This document shows positions 35,474 through 47,468 of a DNA stretch of 64,000 nucleotides, piece after piece. The translations under genes were made by a program, and so were the position numbers. The notes beneath the pieces are model-generated. The model worked only from the letters and a program-made list of their open reading frames with translations. It was not told where the DNA came from and did not search any database. Where the stretch lies: contig NC_084808.1 in assembly GCF_963583255.1 (NCBI RefSeq), forward strand, positions 14,903,201 through 14,967,200, in the 5' to 3' direction. The stretch comes from Pyrus communis (taxonomy: Eukaryota; Streptophyta; Magnoliopsida; Rosales; Rosaceae). Positions within the stretch are counted from its first letter, which is position 1, and each line of letters opens with the position of its first letter.

Positions 35474-35920
35474 GTATAATTGTTATCTTATCTTATTGTA
35501 CTCTACTTATGCTCTGTATCACGTGTGTATGGGTCCATACTCGCTCACCGTGCACTCGTGTATTTAGGCACTTCTAGGTTTAAATTTATTCATAGTTTAC
35601 ACATTATCACACTTTATGGCTTCATCACCTTGCAGGTGTTGGCCAGCACAGCTTGATTCGGAGTTCTAGTGGACATTTCGGGTTGGGGTGTGTCAAATGT
35701 GGTTCAAATTCGCCTTTAGCGAGAATCAAATTTAAGACATCTCGCTTACAAGTGAAGAAGAATACTACTATATCATAGTACTAAGTGGGAATCGTTCCTT
35801 TAACTCTATATACAATACAACACCAATTCCCTCCTTAAATAAAAAGTGAAGTTCAACTATTGCAAATAACAATTTGATATCAAATTTTTATAATTAACTA
35901 CTATGTGGCTTAGTCAACTT

Positions 35921-36583
35921 TAGGGGTGGCTCGGTACAAGATCCCAAACAAAAAATGGTATCTCAAATCCCAAACCGAAAATTATGGGAAGAAGACCAAT
36001 TTCGAATAGAAATTTTGGTATTCCCAATTTTCAGAATTTCTGAAATGTTTTTGGTATTTTGGGATGGATGGGATTTGATTTTGGGTTTTGGACTTTTGGG
36101 TTGAAATTTGAGATTTTTAGGTTGTGAGCTAAAATTTGGGCTTTTGGCCTGAAATTTTGTTGCCCACTAATTGAAATGTAGGCTTTTTACCTCATGCCAA
36201 TTTGAAATTTCGTACCAATTGAAATATTGATTGATTCATACCAAGTCAAATTGACATTCCAAAGTTGCAAATTACTTAATTTCATACTTCCATTTTTAAT
36301 ATAGTCTACTATCAAACTACTTAAATTCAACAATTAACATGCATCAAACATATGTGTATATATAGATATATATATATATATATGTATGTATGTATGTATT
36401 TCGGTTCGGTTCGGGATTCCCGACCATTGAATATGTATCTCAATTCTCGTCCTGAAAAGTTTGAAATCGGTTGGGTATGAAGTCTTGAAAATTTATGAAT
36501 TCTCTGTTTGAAATTTTTTTGGTATAGGACCGAAATTTTTTCAATTTGGTTTGGTATTTTCGGGAAAAAACCTTCTAGCTGTA
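35921..36583. mobile_element. hAT-like non-autonomous element, 8-bp TSD
   Basis: It starts TAGGGGTGGCTCGGTACAAG at 35921 and is flanked by an 8-bp TSD GTCAACTT (35913-35920 and 36584-36591). Interior phrases 'gggatcccaaac..aaaccgaaaat' and 'tttggtatttt.gggat' are shared with the larger element at 58620. An AT microsatellite lies at 36365-36400. No transposase is encoded. Confidence 0.75.
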
Positions 36584-36591
36584 GTCAACTT

Positions 36592-37049
36592 CCTTGTATT
36601 GAAAAAGAGAAGTTAGAACAACGTAAATTTCACGTTTGGATTTGCGGATGATCCTTGATAGCTTTCTGACTTTATTTATTTATTAAAGGAGGGCTTTCTG
36701 ATTTGATAAACGTGCCTATCCAAATGCAAAAAATATTTAGATATTCACGCTCTTAGCTTAAAGCTTGTTTAGATTTGTTTTAAAATGATTCAAAATACTT
36801 TTTATAAAAATATTTTAAGAATCAATTCTTAATAAAGTGCAAATGAATGTTGGAAAATCATTTCAATTACCTTCTGAAAAAACACATAACTTGCGTTTTT
36901 TTGCCAAAAAAAAATACTTCAAGTGTCTTGAAAATTCAAAAATGTTTTTCCAAATGAGACTTTAGTTGCAAGGTCCAAAGTAATAACAAATTCGTCAACC
37001 GTCAAGGTCAAATAGGGTAGGTAGCTCTATACGGTCATAAATAAGAATG
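36592..37049. other. Intergenic, no gene seen
   Basis: AT-rich DNA; an inverted pair ('aaaatactttttataaaaatattttaag') suggests an eroded MITE that I cannot bound. Confidence 0.35.
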
Positions 37050-37252
37050 AGAATCCTCTCCGGATTCTTTTTGTAAGAATTTTGAGAATTTTCAAATCGT
37101 GTCTATTCATCGTACATCGTACGGCTAGAAATCATTTTAAATATTTTTATTTAAAATTAAATATGAATAGTACCTGACAAAATTTGACTTCACGATATAT
37201 GATAAACGGACACGTTTTAAGAATTCCTAGAATCCTCACAAAGAGGATCTGG
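37050..37252. mobile_element. MITE, TSD not found
   Basis: The inverted arms are GAGAATCCTCTCCGGATTCT... and ...AGAGGATCTGGAGAGCATCCTC, with inner pairing 'cattttaaatatttttattt'. It resembles the elements at 53186 and about 9395-9560. I could not identify a target duplication. Confidence 0.65.
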
Positions 37253-37920
37253 AGAGCATCCTCATTCATAAATTAATACCTTTTTGTTTTAGGGTATATA
37301 CAAATTTATTTTATTTGTTCTTTGTTGTACTCATGAATTGAACCATATTAAATAAATTTAAAATTTTCAAAGATTTGAAATATAAGAGTTGTTAAAAGCT
37401 TTGGAAAATTGGAGGACCCCAATCTATAAGAGCATTTCTACATATTTTGAAGGGTTTGTTTGAGGTTAAGAGTGGAGTTGGGGGAGTTACTCCTCATGTG
37501 AATAGTGAACTGCCATGGTTTCTAAAAAATCATTCTCCTCCTACTATTCACAATGACTGTTCTTTTTTTTTTTTTTATTTTATATATATATAATTTTTTT
37601 TATGTATGATTCAATTACTTAATGATAATTAATGAATGAGATTAAATTAAAATAAGTTAATATGATTATTCCACATGTTCATATTTTACTTTTGGTGTAT
37701 TATATTATTTGTGGTAAATAGTGTTTTTGGTGTAGAGAGTGAAGAATATGATTGGTATTTATAGGAAAAAAATGGGAAATAGCCGTTGGATTTTTATTTT
37801 TATTTTCGAGTTTTTTGATGAATGCTTATTTATGAAAAAATCATGACTATGAATTGGAGTTACTATTTGGAATTGAAAGGCCAGGAGTGCGCCAAGTGGC
37901 AAAGAGGCATAGGAGAGGAA
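37253..37920. other. Intergenic, no gene seen
   Basis: AT-rich DNA with homopolymers; '37435 agagcatttctacatatttt' may be the end of a Tourist-like MITE, but no partner end was found. Confidence 0.35.
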
Positions 37921-39349
37921 TGTGACAACTTGTCCTTAATTTTATAATTTTATTAATTTTAAATGAGTGATTTGACAAAAATGCTGAGAGGTAAGGATTT
38001 TGGCTACCGTTGGCCATCGGTTAGAGGGATGCAGGCTCATTCTTTTAGCGTATTTGCGTAGTTCTCAATGATACGATTGCGTAGGCGCAAGTGAAATTGA
38101 ATTTGGAGCTAAAACGAAGATTTTATGGAACTCGGAACGATAGGGGCATTTTGGGTAATTTCTGCATTGGAGATATTTCTACATTTTTGGATCACACTTG
38201 CGTTGACACATGGCAAGATTCCCCATTTTTCTGGGGGTTTCCTTTTCTGTCCCGTGATCTATCTCTCCCTCTCTCTATTTTCTTCTTCTTCTTCCACTCT
38301 CAGTCTCACTCACCTTTACTCATTCTCCTCCTCTTTTGCCGACACACACACACACCCACACCTCTACACTTGCAACCACAGCAAGGCAACACCCCCACCA
38401 TCATCCCTTGTAATCCTTGTGGGCCATTGGGCCTAGAAATAGGAGAAAAGTACCTTGAAAACTACCTCCCCGTATTGCACAGTACCATCACTGTGCATCA
38501 CTCTTCTCCGGTGAATTTTGACCATTTCCGGCCAAGGTAAGCCTCGAAATTGGTCCCTATCATTGTAGATCATGTCTAGGTTCATGATTGGTAAGTTTTT
38601 GGGTGGTTTTGGTGGTGTAGGAGCTCGGAAAACACGAAGGAAGGTCACTGTTCATGCTGGAAATTTCCAATCTGTGGTCGTTTGGCCACTGTCCAGCCCT
38701 TTTTCCTGCCAACTCCGATTTCCATTGGGCCTCCTAAGGGTATGTCTCTCTTCTCTACATTTCTAACTTCAAAATGGTTTTAGAATCATCAAGTTAGGTT
38801 AAGTATCGAACTAGAAATTAGTTATGAAAGTTGGGAAGAAATTTTCTGGAAATTTCGACCGTGACCATTTGACCATCTTTAGGCCATTTTTCTGGCCAAT
38901 TTTATGGACTTGTTCTCTACATTTATAGCTTTAATATGGCTCTTGAATCATCGAATTTGATTGAGAATCGAGCTAGAAATTAGCTCTGGAAGTTGGGATG
39001 AAATTTCCTAGATTCTGGAAAACTTGGACTCGTGGCCATTTGGCCACTTTCAGACTATTTCCTCGGTCAACTCCAGCCATTATTCGACCTCAAACTAGTA
39101 CAAACACGTTCTCCATATTTCTAGCTTCTAGTTGGCTTTTGAATCATTGAATTTGGTTGAAAATTGAGCTTGAAATGAGCTCCTAAAGTTAGGGGGAAAA
39201 CTCGAAATAAAATCTGGAGAACTCGTTTATACGTTAATACGTTATACATAATTACATAATGGTTTTGTTTCTAGGTGAAACGCATTGCAAGGATCTTCGA
39301 AGCCCGCGAGGCGGGTTCGACCAGACGTCATGTTTTGTGAGTGGGCATT

Positions 39350-39412
<63 letters not shown>

Positions 39413-40244
39413 CTGTTTCCAGAAACGTTTTTTTATATAGAACTACGCTTTGTTTGCAATGTCGTAAATAAGTTACATTTTAAATATTGCATTGTTACAC
39501 TTGTGAATTGTATTGTGTGATGCTGCGGAGACTCAGGTAAACTTTAGGTGAGTATTATGTGATTGAATGGGTTGCATTGCATTGGTATGCACACATTTGT
39601 TTAGAGCTCATTATGGCTGCACCCCTGTGTTAGTGCTCTAGCCCGGGGCTAGGGCCAACCTTCACGTGATTGTTCACCTCCCACACTGCATGCTCACCTT
39701 GGATCCAAGTTTGGTGCCAGCCTATTGTATTGACCACAATAGGTGGTTCTGACTCGTAGGTGACCAGCGAATTATCGCATAGCCTTCACGTGATCATAGC
39801 ACTTGAACGTACATATGTATACCCAGCCTGTCGTACAGGTCACACTAGGTGACTCCGACTCGTGTGCTAGCCTAGATTGATGAGCTATAGGTACAGTCGT
39901 ACATGTCACATTAAGTGGCTCTGACTAGCATACTATTTTATATTGGTTTCACACCTGGCTTACATTTATTATTGCAGAGATCTTATGACATGACATATTT
40001 CAGTTTTCACTACTCTTGTGCATTGGTTTTCATACATACGTAGTAGTATTTTCTGGAAACTATACGGGTTTTATAGTGAGGGGTTAGTACTCTCAGAAAA
40101 GATAATTGTGTTTTCTAAAGCTTTGTTTTTGCCCACTCACCCTTCTGTTTTTCGCCCTTCCAGGTTCTAGTAGCAAAGCTTTTGTGCCGATGAGGAATAT
40201 TGGCAAATCTTGGTGCAAACGAATACCTTTGATGGTATAATTCT
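37921..40244 (+). mobile_element. Third large LTR of the family, 3' truncated
   Basis: It begins TGTGACAACTTGTCCTTAATTT at 37921. Around 38215-38400 it carries a pyrimidine-rich leader-like stretch. It contains the family motifs 'tcgtacaggtcacactaggtgactccgactcgtgtgctagc' (39833) and 'cccactcacccttctgtttttcgcccttccaggttctagtagcaaag' (40132). It breaks off after 'gatggtataattct' at 40244, where unrelated sequence starts; the terminal ~220 bp present in the copy ending at 35695 are missing. Confidence 0.72.
39355..39405. repeat. (TA)n microsatellite inside the LTR
   Basis: A run of about 24 TA dinucleotides. Confidence 0.9.
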
Positions 40245-41590
40245 GAAGGAAATATTTGTGAAAACAAGTTCATTTGAGCAACATCTATGCATGCAATTAA
40301 CAATTAAAAGGCGGAATCATGCTTGTATGCACTCAAAACAAAACTTTACCCATGAAATTCTAAGCCTAGTAGTTATGATGAACCAATACTCAACTCAAGA
40401 TCTAAGAAAAAAAGTTAAGATTTCTTTATACCTTTGAAGCACCTATTTGCTTAGCAAATGTTAATCACCCATGTGAGGGCCTTCTTTCCTTTGTCACCTT
40501 ACTCCTTGGCTCCATGGATTTGGATGGAAGAATTGGGTTCTCCAAAAGTCACCAAAGTTGGAGACCATTAAGTTTCGACACCAAGGATTGTTAAGGAAGA
40601 AGATGAGTGATCATGGAAGAATTAGATGCTAGTAAATTCCCCTATAGTGGCTAGCTTCCTAGATAGAAAAAGGAGAGTTTTTGTTCTCTCTAATTTCCTC
40701 AAGAAAACCCTAATGAAGAAAAGGCTATAAAGTCACATTTATACCTACCTTTATTAGAGTGGCAAACTTGTAATAAGTTCAAAACCCACTCTCTCTAAGC
40801 ATGGCCGGCCTCCCTATTTTTAGTGGGTTAATTGCTCATTTTGTTTTAGTTGTCACACAACTTAAACCTTATGTGCCTTGTGGACCAAAATCCTTTTGTG
40901 TCCCGAAACCCAAAACTAACTTAAGGCCTAAAACGAACCTTTCATTCTAGATTAATTAGCTTTTAATTAATCCTTACCATATACAATTAAACTATTTAAT
41001 TGTCCTTACTCATCTTCATTATATCTTTCAATCATTACCTTACACGGTCTGAGATCCATTAGGTTCCTTTTAGTGAGGCAGTGGGCGATTAGAACTCTTC
41101 AAATTGATTGTGAATTGAAACTTACTTTTAATTCTCCCTTTAGTGATTATATACCTTTGGGGCTTCCACAAACCATGAGTGACACCTAGCAGTATGTCAT
41201 GGCTACCCAAGCTAATCAGAAGAGGTGGAGAACCTATTCAGTTTAGGATTCCAATGCAATACGGTATTTCTCTAATATAATACTCTTGACCACATTGTTT
41301 GGTTTGATAGTTTATTCATGTCTACTATACAATGTGATCCATTTACTTATATGATTACCTTGAATGTGATTTGGAACAACTTCCTAAATCTCATTCATAC
41401 TTTGGCCAGAGATTCTTAATCATATCATAGAGTATTCTCCCTCAAACGGTTTGAAGGTTAGAGATCCCTTGTTGTGCATTCATTTGCCTCCATAACTAAG
41501 TGGCTTAACCCCAACTATGACGTGGACACCATCTTACGGAGTGACTTTGACATAGTCAAAGATCAAGGACCTAACCACAAGACAACTACG
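40245..41590. other. Repeat-derived DNA, probably retrotransposon UTR/LTR
   Basis: There are no protein domains. The composition and phrases such as 'ggcggaatcatgcttgtatgcactcaaaac' (40311) look like retrotransposon terminal sequence. I could not pair LTRs or find a TSD, so it is left unclassified. Confidence 0.35.
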
Positions 41591-41826
41591 ATGCCTCAGG
41601 TCAAAGGACTACTTTACATTATCCCAACCATGAGTTCTCATGTGACATGAGAATAAGAACTCCTTGTTGATCGCGTTTAGTGGACTTATTCTCTATTGAG
41701 CACCTACATGCCTCAGGTCAAAGGACTACTTTGCATTATCCTAACCATAAGTTCTCATGTGACATGAGTATGAGAACTCCTTGTTGATCGCGTTCAGTGG
41801 ACTCATTCTCTATTGAGCACCTACAT
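41591..41826 (+). repeat. 117-bp tandem duplication
   Basis: Two head-to-tail units start 'atgcctcaggtcaaaggact' at 41591 and 41708. They differ at about ten positions and are followed by a short partial third start ('ctacatgcttgtcttgg'). The repeat lies inside retrotransposon-like DNA. Confidence 0.88.
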
Positions 41827-44056
41827 GCTTGTCTTGGTGTCAGTCACACCAATGACTCGAGACCAGTCACTTTCTCTAAGAGAAGACATAACACGTACTA
41901 ATCTTAATGAATTGTCAATGCCCATTCCAATTAGAAAAGAAACAAACTCAAGGCCTTAAGTTCATGTGAAGACCCAACAGTTTAATGAAGAGAGAGGTGG
42001 ATTTTCTCTTCCTAACTCACAAAGGAGAATGATGAGCGAAAGTCAGGAGACATGTTACTAGAATTGACGTGTGTTGAAGTTGACCTGGGAAGGAACACTC
42101 TTGGAAGAACAAGCGGCACAGTCTTCATGAGAACAATGACGCTCAGCTGTCTAACACCAAAAGGGAAGTGCGCAGTCGCGCTAGGAAAAATGAGAAGGAA
42201 GATTTAGCTATAATGGGAGATGCCTTTCACCTATAAAACATAACTTTTCACCTACAAAAAGGGAGGTTTTACCCAATACCTGATTGGGGAAGAGTGTGAG
42301 AGGGAGGAGGGAGATTCAAGGTTGCATTGCACCAAGCAAGGAAAATCACTCCATAGGTGCAAACAAACTTGAATCTTAGAGATGACAATTTTCTTACAAC
42401 CTTAGGTATTCTTCCCAGTTTACTTTGATCTTCGACAGCCAATAGGAGCTCTCTTAGAACCCTAATAAATCCAAATTATCAAACCTAGAACACCATGCAA
42501 CCATGCAAAGTTATCTCTCGTGCTAAACCGGTAAACTTTTGGCTTCCACAGCATGCCCTACTCAAGCAAGCCATTATTTTCTTAGTCATAATGTCTTTGA
42601 GCCATTAATCCAACCGAGATACTTCCTAAGACGCGCTAATTCTATTGAGGCATCCCGACACTTGGTGTTCAAACGGAGTAGGGGAAGTAAAAAACGTAGC
42701 CGTCAATGCCCATTTTTAGTTCGGCTAAAAGTCCCCCGACACCATGGTTAGAAAATATGGGTTGAAATGGTTTAAAGAAGATTATTGCAAGAAGAAACTG
42801 ACAGAAAAAATAAAAAAGTTTTATCAATCTTTGAAATTAACCTACCTTTTTGAAATGGACCATTAATTAGAAAATTGATCACTGTCGTCCTTGAATATGA
42901 ACGTCGGTGTGCCACAAATCAATATCTTTCTTGTTGTCCACTTCCGTCAAATTTTATTTCAGTGCGTTAATGTGGCACACAAATGAGTCCCACTAATCTA
43001 TCTTATAACGCCACTTGGATTCATCATAAACACCAACAATTTTAAGGATTTTAAAACTGAATCTGATTGATTTTGTGGAAACACAATAAACTCTTCAAGA
43101 GTGTCATGTGGCTATTGAGGTCATTGGGTTCTGGCCCAGTACATGGCCTTAAAGAGGCCCATATCAGTCTTCTGAGTTCTGATTTCATGTTATTTCATTT
43201 CCACTCTAGTTTTATGTAGTCATGTCTATCCTCTAAACACAACCAATTTGAGGATAATTTGTGTCTCATTATTCATTGGGTGGTGCTATCCATACATCAT
43301 TTTCACTTTCGGTCGTCAGATCGAATGAATTAAAGAAGATTAACGGACAAAAATTAACAAGGGTGTGTTAAAAATAAAAAAGGGTGTGTGTGAATAGCAC
43401 TTCTCTTATTCATTGTATATATGTCCTTTCGACTTCCTCTTCAACTTCCTCCATCTATAATTTCTGCAGATAATTTGATGAACTGACATGAGAAATTGGA
43501 TTTTTCATTTGTAAGAAGTAAGAACAAAGAAAAAGTACGTAAAATTTAGAATGGTGTCAATTTTAAGGAGTTAATGAGCTCGCTCGTTATTGCTTTCATC
43601 ATCTCAATGACCTCAATTTTTAGGAGTACAAATTTAATGCATGCAGGAAAGATATATCCTAACTTGCTTCTTCTGATTGCACTTCCACAACTAATTAAAG
43701 ATATGTCGTTCCTCATTTCCTTATTGCTTTTATCATCTCACCCTCAAGGACTTCATCAATTTTAGGAGTATATTCGTAATATTCCTTCTAGGCTTCTACG
43801 TTAGCAGGGCCATTGAATCACACAGAGATTTTTGTATAATATACTCCACACTTGTTGGGTTGTTTTGAGGACAATATCGTTGTTAAATCGATTTTTTTCC
43901 TTTTAAGTAACAATATATTTACACTAAGGGATGGAAGAATATGTATAGAACTAGTAATATACGAGATTTGAATATAAGATATCTTATATACAAGTAAAGA
44001 GAAATGTCATTAAATCGTAGTAGTAATTAAAGGGTGGTGTTTAACTAATGAATAAT
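41827..44056. other. Repeat-rich intergenic DNA
   Basis: The 41827-42760 part reads like a retrotransposon untranslated region (A-rich, leader-like 'cctataaaacataacttttcacctacaaaaagggaggttttacc'). Around 43592-43765 two diverged copies of 'attgctttcatcatctca..gac.tcaatttttaggagta' occur. At 43892-44012 a poly(T)-headed segment flanked by TTAAATCG may be another minus-strand SINE. No gene is supported. Confidence 0.35.
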
Positions 44057-44200
44057 GCTAGGGAAACCAAATTTGCAAATCAAATGATGTGTCACCAAAT
44101 AAGAGATAAACATGTTAACTGACACTTAATTTATAATTTAATCATTTATAACCATATCATTTGGTTTGCAAATTTAGTTAAAAAATTCGGTCTCCCTAGC
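44057..44200. mobile_element. 144-bp MITE, GCTAGGGAAACC / GGTCTCCCTAGC ends
   Basis: The terminal inverted repeats extend inward ('aaatttgcaaatcaaatgat' against 'atcatttggtttgcaaattt'). It is the same family as 56065-56208 and 5201-5342; half a copy is likely at about 22565-22660. It lies 3' of the first PLAC8 gene. Confidence 0.82.
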
Positions 44201-44559
44201 TACTCCTTAACTAGTTAATCAGCCTACAATGCATATCGAGAGCTATGTCTGACTATTTATTAGTTTGGTTTTATGAGATGATCAAATAAGAGAAACTGGC
44301 GCATCTTTGGAGGAGCATTTGTAGGTTGTAACAAACTGGTGCATCATTGGGGGAGCATTATTTTGTCACGGTATTTTGGGGGGATGTGGTGGGGAGAAAC
44401 TGATCAGTCCTTTATTTCACTTCTTTGTATTAGGTACTTTGACCATCTATATTCCCCTAATATAAATCACAAGATGCACCCATATTCATTACATTTCTTT
44501 CAACAAATACACAATTAAAAAAGTAACAAATACATATTTCTTTACTTATAAGTGAGAGA

Positions 44560-44646
44560 TTTTAGGTTTTTGAACCACATTATTATGAGACTTAACTTAC
44601 TACTTCACCCCCTTAATGTGGATAATATCGTTTGTTAAAGAAAAAT
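44560..44646 (+). mobile_element. SINE 3' fragment
   Basis: The phrase 'aaccacattattatgagacttaactt..cacccccttaatgtggataatatcgtttgttaaagaaaaa' matches the tail half of the SINE at 30565. The 5' part is absent or too diverged to see. Confidence 0.65.
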
Positions 44647-44719
44647 ACATAATTAAAATAAAAAAAGACAATGTCAAGAAAGTGAGAAATAATACCCACT
44701 CAGAAATAAATACTGGAGA

Positions 44720-45782
44720 TTACTTTCTAAACATGGAAAACATCTTTGGAGCAGCATATGGTCGTCCAGCCCAACCTACAATATTCACAAAAATAAGATG
44801 CTGGGTTAATCTCGAATAATCGAATTTGGAGGCCATATAAATAATTACTTATAAGTACAATTCATCGTTATATGAAAAAAAAAAACCTTTGGCGGGGTCC
44901 AAGCCTCTCTCTTTGAGCTCGGCATGCTCTTGGCAAAGGGCACATGAGTCGCAGAAGAAATGAACACCACAGTCGCAACATGGTTTGTCCGGTAAGTTAT
45001 ATTTGGCGCGCAGTTTCTGTCTGTAGAAGCATGAGTAGAGCCATTGGAGCCCAAACAACATCAAGCCGCAGTATGTACAACCTTGCCCACAGCATGCTAA
45101 ACGCAAACCAGACCGACCGTGCAAACTCCAGTTAGTAACGCAACAAAGGATTTTAATCTGTCTCTTGTACCTTATCTTGTTTAATTTATTCATTGTCAGA
45201 CTGTTAACTTGAGTTATAATTGAATGAAATGTTGTTGGACGTATAATTCAAATTAATGGTGTCATAACATAATATCCATAAAATTTTCAAAAGGTATTTG
45301 TGGAACTAGATTTTTGGCCCAATTACAAAAAAGGTGTTACTTGAGCTGTAAAAATAAGTCACAATGCACTTTTTAGTTAAAAAAAATAAATAAATTAAAA
45401 AAAAAAAATTAAAGATGCAAAATGACTGTTTTAGAATGATGATAACAATTTCCGAAGAAAAAAAAACATGAGTTTGTGATCGATAATATAATACTTACAA
45501 CTTTTTCCTTCATCTACAATTTCTGCAATCCGACCAAAGGTAACGCATGGGCAGAAGTATGTAATGCAACCTACATGAAGTCACCAATTAGTCGAAGTAA
45601 TGCACATGTACACCAAGAAATACTGCTAAAATTAAAGCTGCCAATTTTGTATTTTTTTAATTTTTTGAAAGAAATAAATAGATATTTATAACATTATACT
45701 CACATGTAGAGCACTCATTCCCACAACCGAAAAGGCCAGAAGACCATTCGGACTTCAAGCCCATGCGATTCAAGATTTTCAT
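44720..45782 (-). CDS. PLAC8 / PLANT CADMIUM RESISTANCE-type membrane protein, paralog A (4 exons)
   Basis: This small cysteine-rich plasma-membrane protein belongs to the PLAC8 family (PCR / CNR group; members are linked to divalent-metal efflux or organ-size control). Exons (minus): 45704-45782, 45499-45570, 44887-45096, 44720-44775, with GT...AG introns; 417 nt encode 138 residues. Landmarks: '[20 protein letters not shown]' including the start of the signature CCxxxxCPC (CCITYFCPC), '[13 protein letters not shown]', a hydrophobic span '[17 protein letters not shown]', then '[20 protein letters not shown]' and '[11 protein letters not shown]'. The C-terminus is [11 protein letters not shown] followed by MFSMFRK. 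The first ATG (45782) is used; a second in-frame ATG is codon 7. Exons 2-4 equal those of paralog B in length. The exact substrate cannot be read from the sequence. Confidence 0.93.
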
Positions 45783-45877
45783 ATCGTCACCAAGAAAGCA
45801 AGAAAAAATATTGTATATATTAATGAAAACAATGCTAAATTATGTTGCAGTTTGCAAATGGATCTTAAGTTTTTTGT

Positions 45878-45885
45878 TATTTATA
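45878..45885 (-). promoter_or_regulatory. TATA box of PLAC8 paralog A
   Basis: TATAAATA on the minus strand lies about 100 bp upstream of the ATG at 45782. Paralog B has the same box at nearly the same distance. Confidence 0.6.
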
Positions 45886-46162
45886 ATCCACAATTCATGT
45901 CTTTGGGAAATTCGCTTGTGCACTTGTTTATTAATTTTAGTTTAGATATATTTTACATAGTAAAGTATGCAGGCTTTGCTAATATACCTTCTCGGTATAA
46001 TTAAGCAGGCCAGGGAAAAATATTCAACAAACAAGACTTGGTCGGTATCATCATGTGTTCCTCAACACAACATTTCGGAACTTCCGATACGTTATTCGTC
46101 TTAATGTGGAGTTAAATATTCATTTGAATTTACAGATTTAAGAAAAAAAAAAACATTATAAT

Positions 46163-46375
46163 TGTAAAATCTAATCAAATGACTGAGAAATGGAATTGGC
46201 TAGAATGAACGTATTGATATTAGTCTACTAACTTCATACAGAGAGTTCCTTATAAACAGGCAGCTGATCCTACAATACTACTATACAAGAAAAGAAGGAA
46301 ATATATACATATTAATTACTGATTACATGCCTATCCTAGGACCTTTATGATAGGGATCCTGATTACTTTCTAACA
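46163..46375 (-). repeat. LTR (3') of the outer Copia
   Basis: 213 bp; minus strand TGTTAGAAAG...GATTTTACA. Same length as its partner at 55719. Confidence 0.92.
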
Positions 46376-46591
46376 CTCCCTCTCAAGTTGAAGAGTGGAT
46401 GTCAAGAACTCTCAACTTGCGAAGCATGACTGAAAAAGAATCCTTATCCAAACGCTTCGTGAAAACATTTGCTAGTTGCTGCAAGGAGGTGTCATACTTG
46501 GTAGTGATCAATCCATCTTTTATTTTGTCTCTAATAAAATGACAATCTATTTCAATGTGTCACGTTCGCTCATGAAAGACCGGATTCGTAG

Positions 46592-47460
46592 CTAAGTGTA
46601 GTGAGGCTTTATTGTCACAATGAAGTAATGAAGCTTTTGGATGTGGTAACTGCAAGTCACGCAACAAAATCCACAACTAGGTGAGCTTCTGCCGAAGAGA
46701 GTGAGAGTTTTTTGTCTCTTCGTTATCCATGAAATCAAGGAATTTCCAAGAAATACGCAATATCCAGTGGTAGAACTTCGAGTGATAAGACAACCTGCCC
46801 AGTTAGAGTCACAAAAAGCACTCAACTTCATAGTATTCTCGGCTTGAAATAAAAGGCCTTGGCTAGGAGCACTTTTAAGGTATCTGAGTATGCAAAGGGT
46901 AGCCTCTATATGTGGTCGACGAGGTTCATGCATAAATCGACTGAGGACATGTACGACATATGTAATATCAGGCCATGTGATGGTAAGGTAGATCAAACGA
47001 CCTACCAACCGTCAAAACTGAGATGGGTCTTTCAACAATTCACCGGTACCAGACAACTTGGTTCCTTGCTCCATTGGGAATGAAATCAGTCGAGCACCCA
47101 ATTTACCTTCATTTTTAATAATATCAAGAGCATATTTTCGCTGAGAAATATAAATGCCTTTCTTTGAAAGAGAAACTTCAATGCCTAAGAAAAATTTGAG
47201 ATCACTAAGATCTTTAATATGAAACCGAGAATGAAGAAATTTTTTGAGGGAACTGATTGCATTTTCATCATTGCCAGTAATCAATATATCATCGACATAA
47301 ATCAATAGAGCTGTAAATGATTTGCCTATCCTACAAATGAAAAGAGAATAATCAGCCTTTGACTGAACGAAACCAACCACTTGAACAACTTCAGTTAACT
47401 TAACGAACCATTGACGTGAGGCTTGTTTGAGGCCATACAAGGACTTGTTGAGGCGACACA
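46592..47460 (-). pseudogene. Outer Copia: reverse transcriptase C-terminal part and RNase H
   Basis: The RT portion (47012-47460) carries 'NKSLYGLKQASRQWF', the catalytic YVDD in 'LLIYVDDILITGND', and 'FFLGIEVSLSKKGIYISQRK'. The RNase H portion (46592-47008) carries 'FCDSNWAGCLITRSSTTGYC', then goes out of frame. The RT frame is cut at about 47462-47468 by the inner Copia; its missing N-terminal half resumes beyond 52381. Confidence 0.88.
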
Positions 47461-47468
47461 CTAGGTGC

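Larger units (their letters stand above)
30652..35695 (+). mobile_element. Large solo-LTR-like element, interrupted by a second LTR
   Basis: It begins TGTGATAGCCCGTCCC at 30652 and ends GGTTGGGGTGTGTCA at 35695. A perfect 5-bp TSD, AATGT, flanks it (30647-30651 and 35696-35700). Without the inner insertion (33264-35473 plus one TSD copy) it is about 2.8 kb. It contains an array of 'gtcgtacaggt..cta.aggt.actccgactt.y.tgctagcat' motifs (32400-32970) and the marker 'cccactcac..cacccctccaggttctagtag' (33155). No reverse transcriptase or other retroelement protein is encoded. TG...CA ends and a 5-bp TSD identify it as an LTR. Only one copy is present, so a solo LTR is likely. Confidence 0.82.
30565..35790 (-). 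mobile_element. SINE (minus strand) split in two by LTR insertions
   Basis: The left piece, 30565-30651, starts with poly(T), then 'aacaaatgatattatttataataag', then GC-rich '..gagggctctgcctcgcaatgggctagcagtaatgt'. The right piece is 35696-35790 ('aatgtggttcaaattcgcctttagcgagaatcaaattt...'). Read on the minus strand they join into a tRNA-related SINE with a B-box-like GATTCTCGC region, the 'ctagcccattgcgaggc' body, and a poly(A) tail. Everything between is the solo LTR at 30652-35695. The same SINE tail occurs at 44560-44646 and in the array at 7489. Confidence 0.75.

Noticed and set aside
38091..38540. 149-codon plus-strand frame as a gene
   Set aside because: It is within the LTR starting at 37921, spans a pyrimidine-rich leader-like stretch, and has no recognisable domain.
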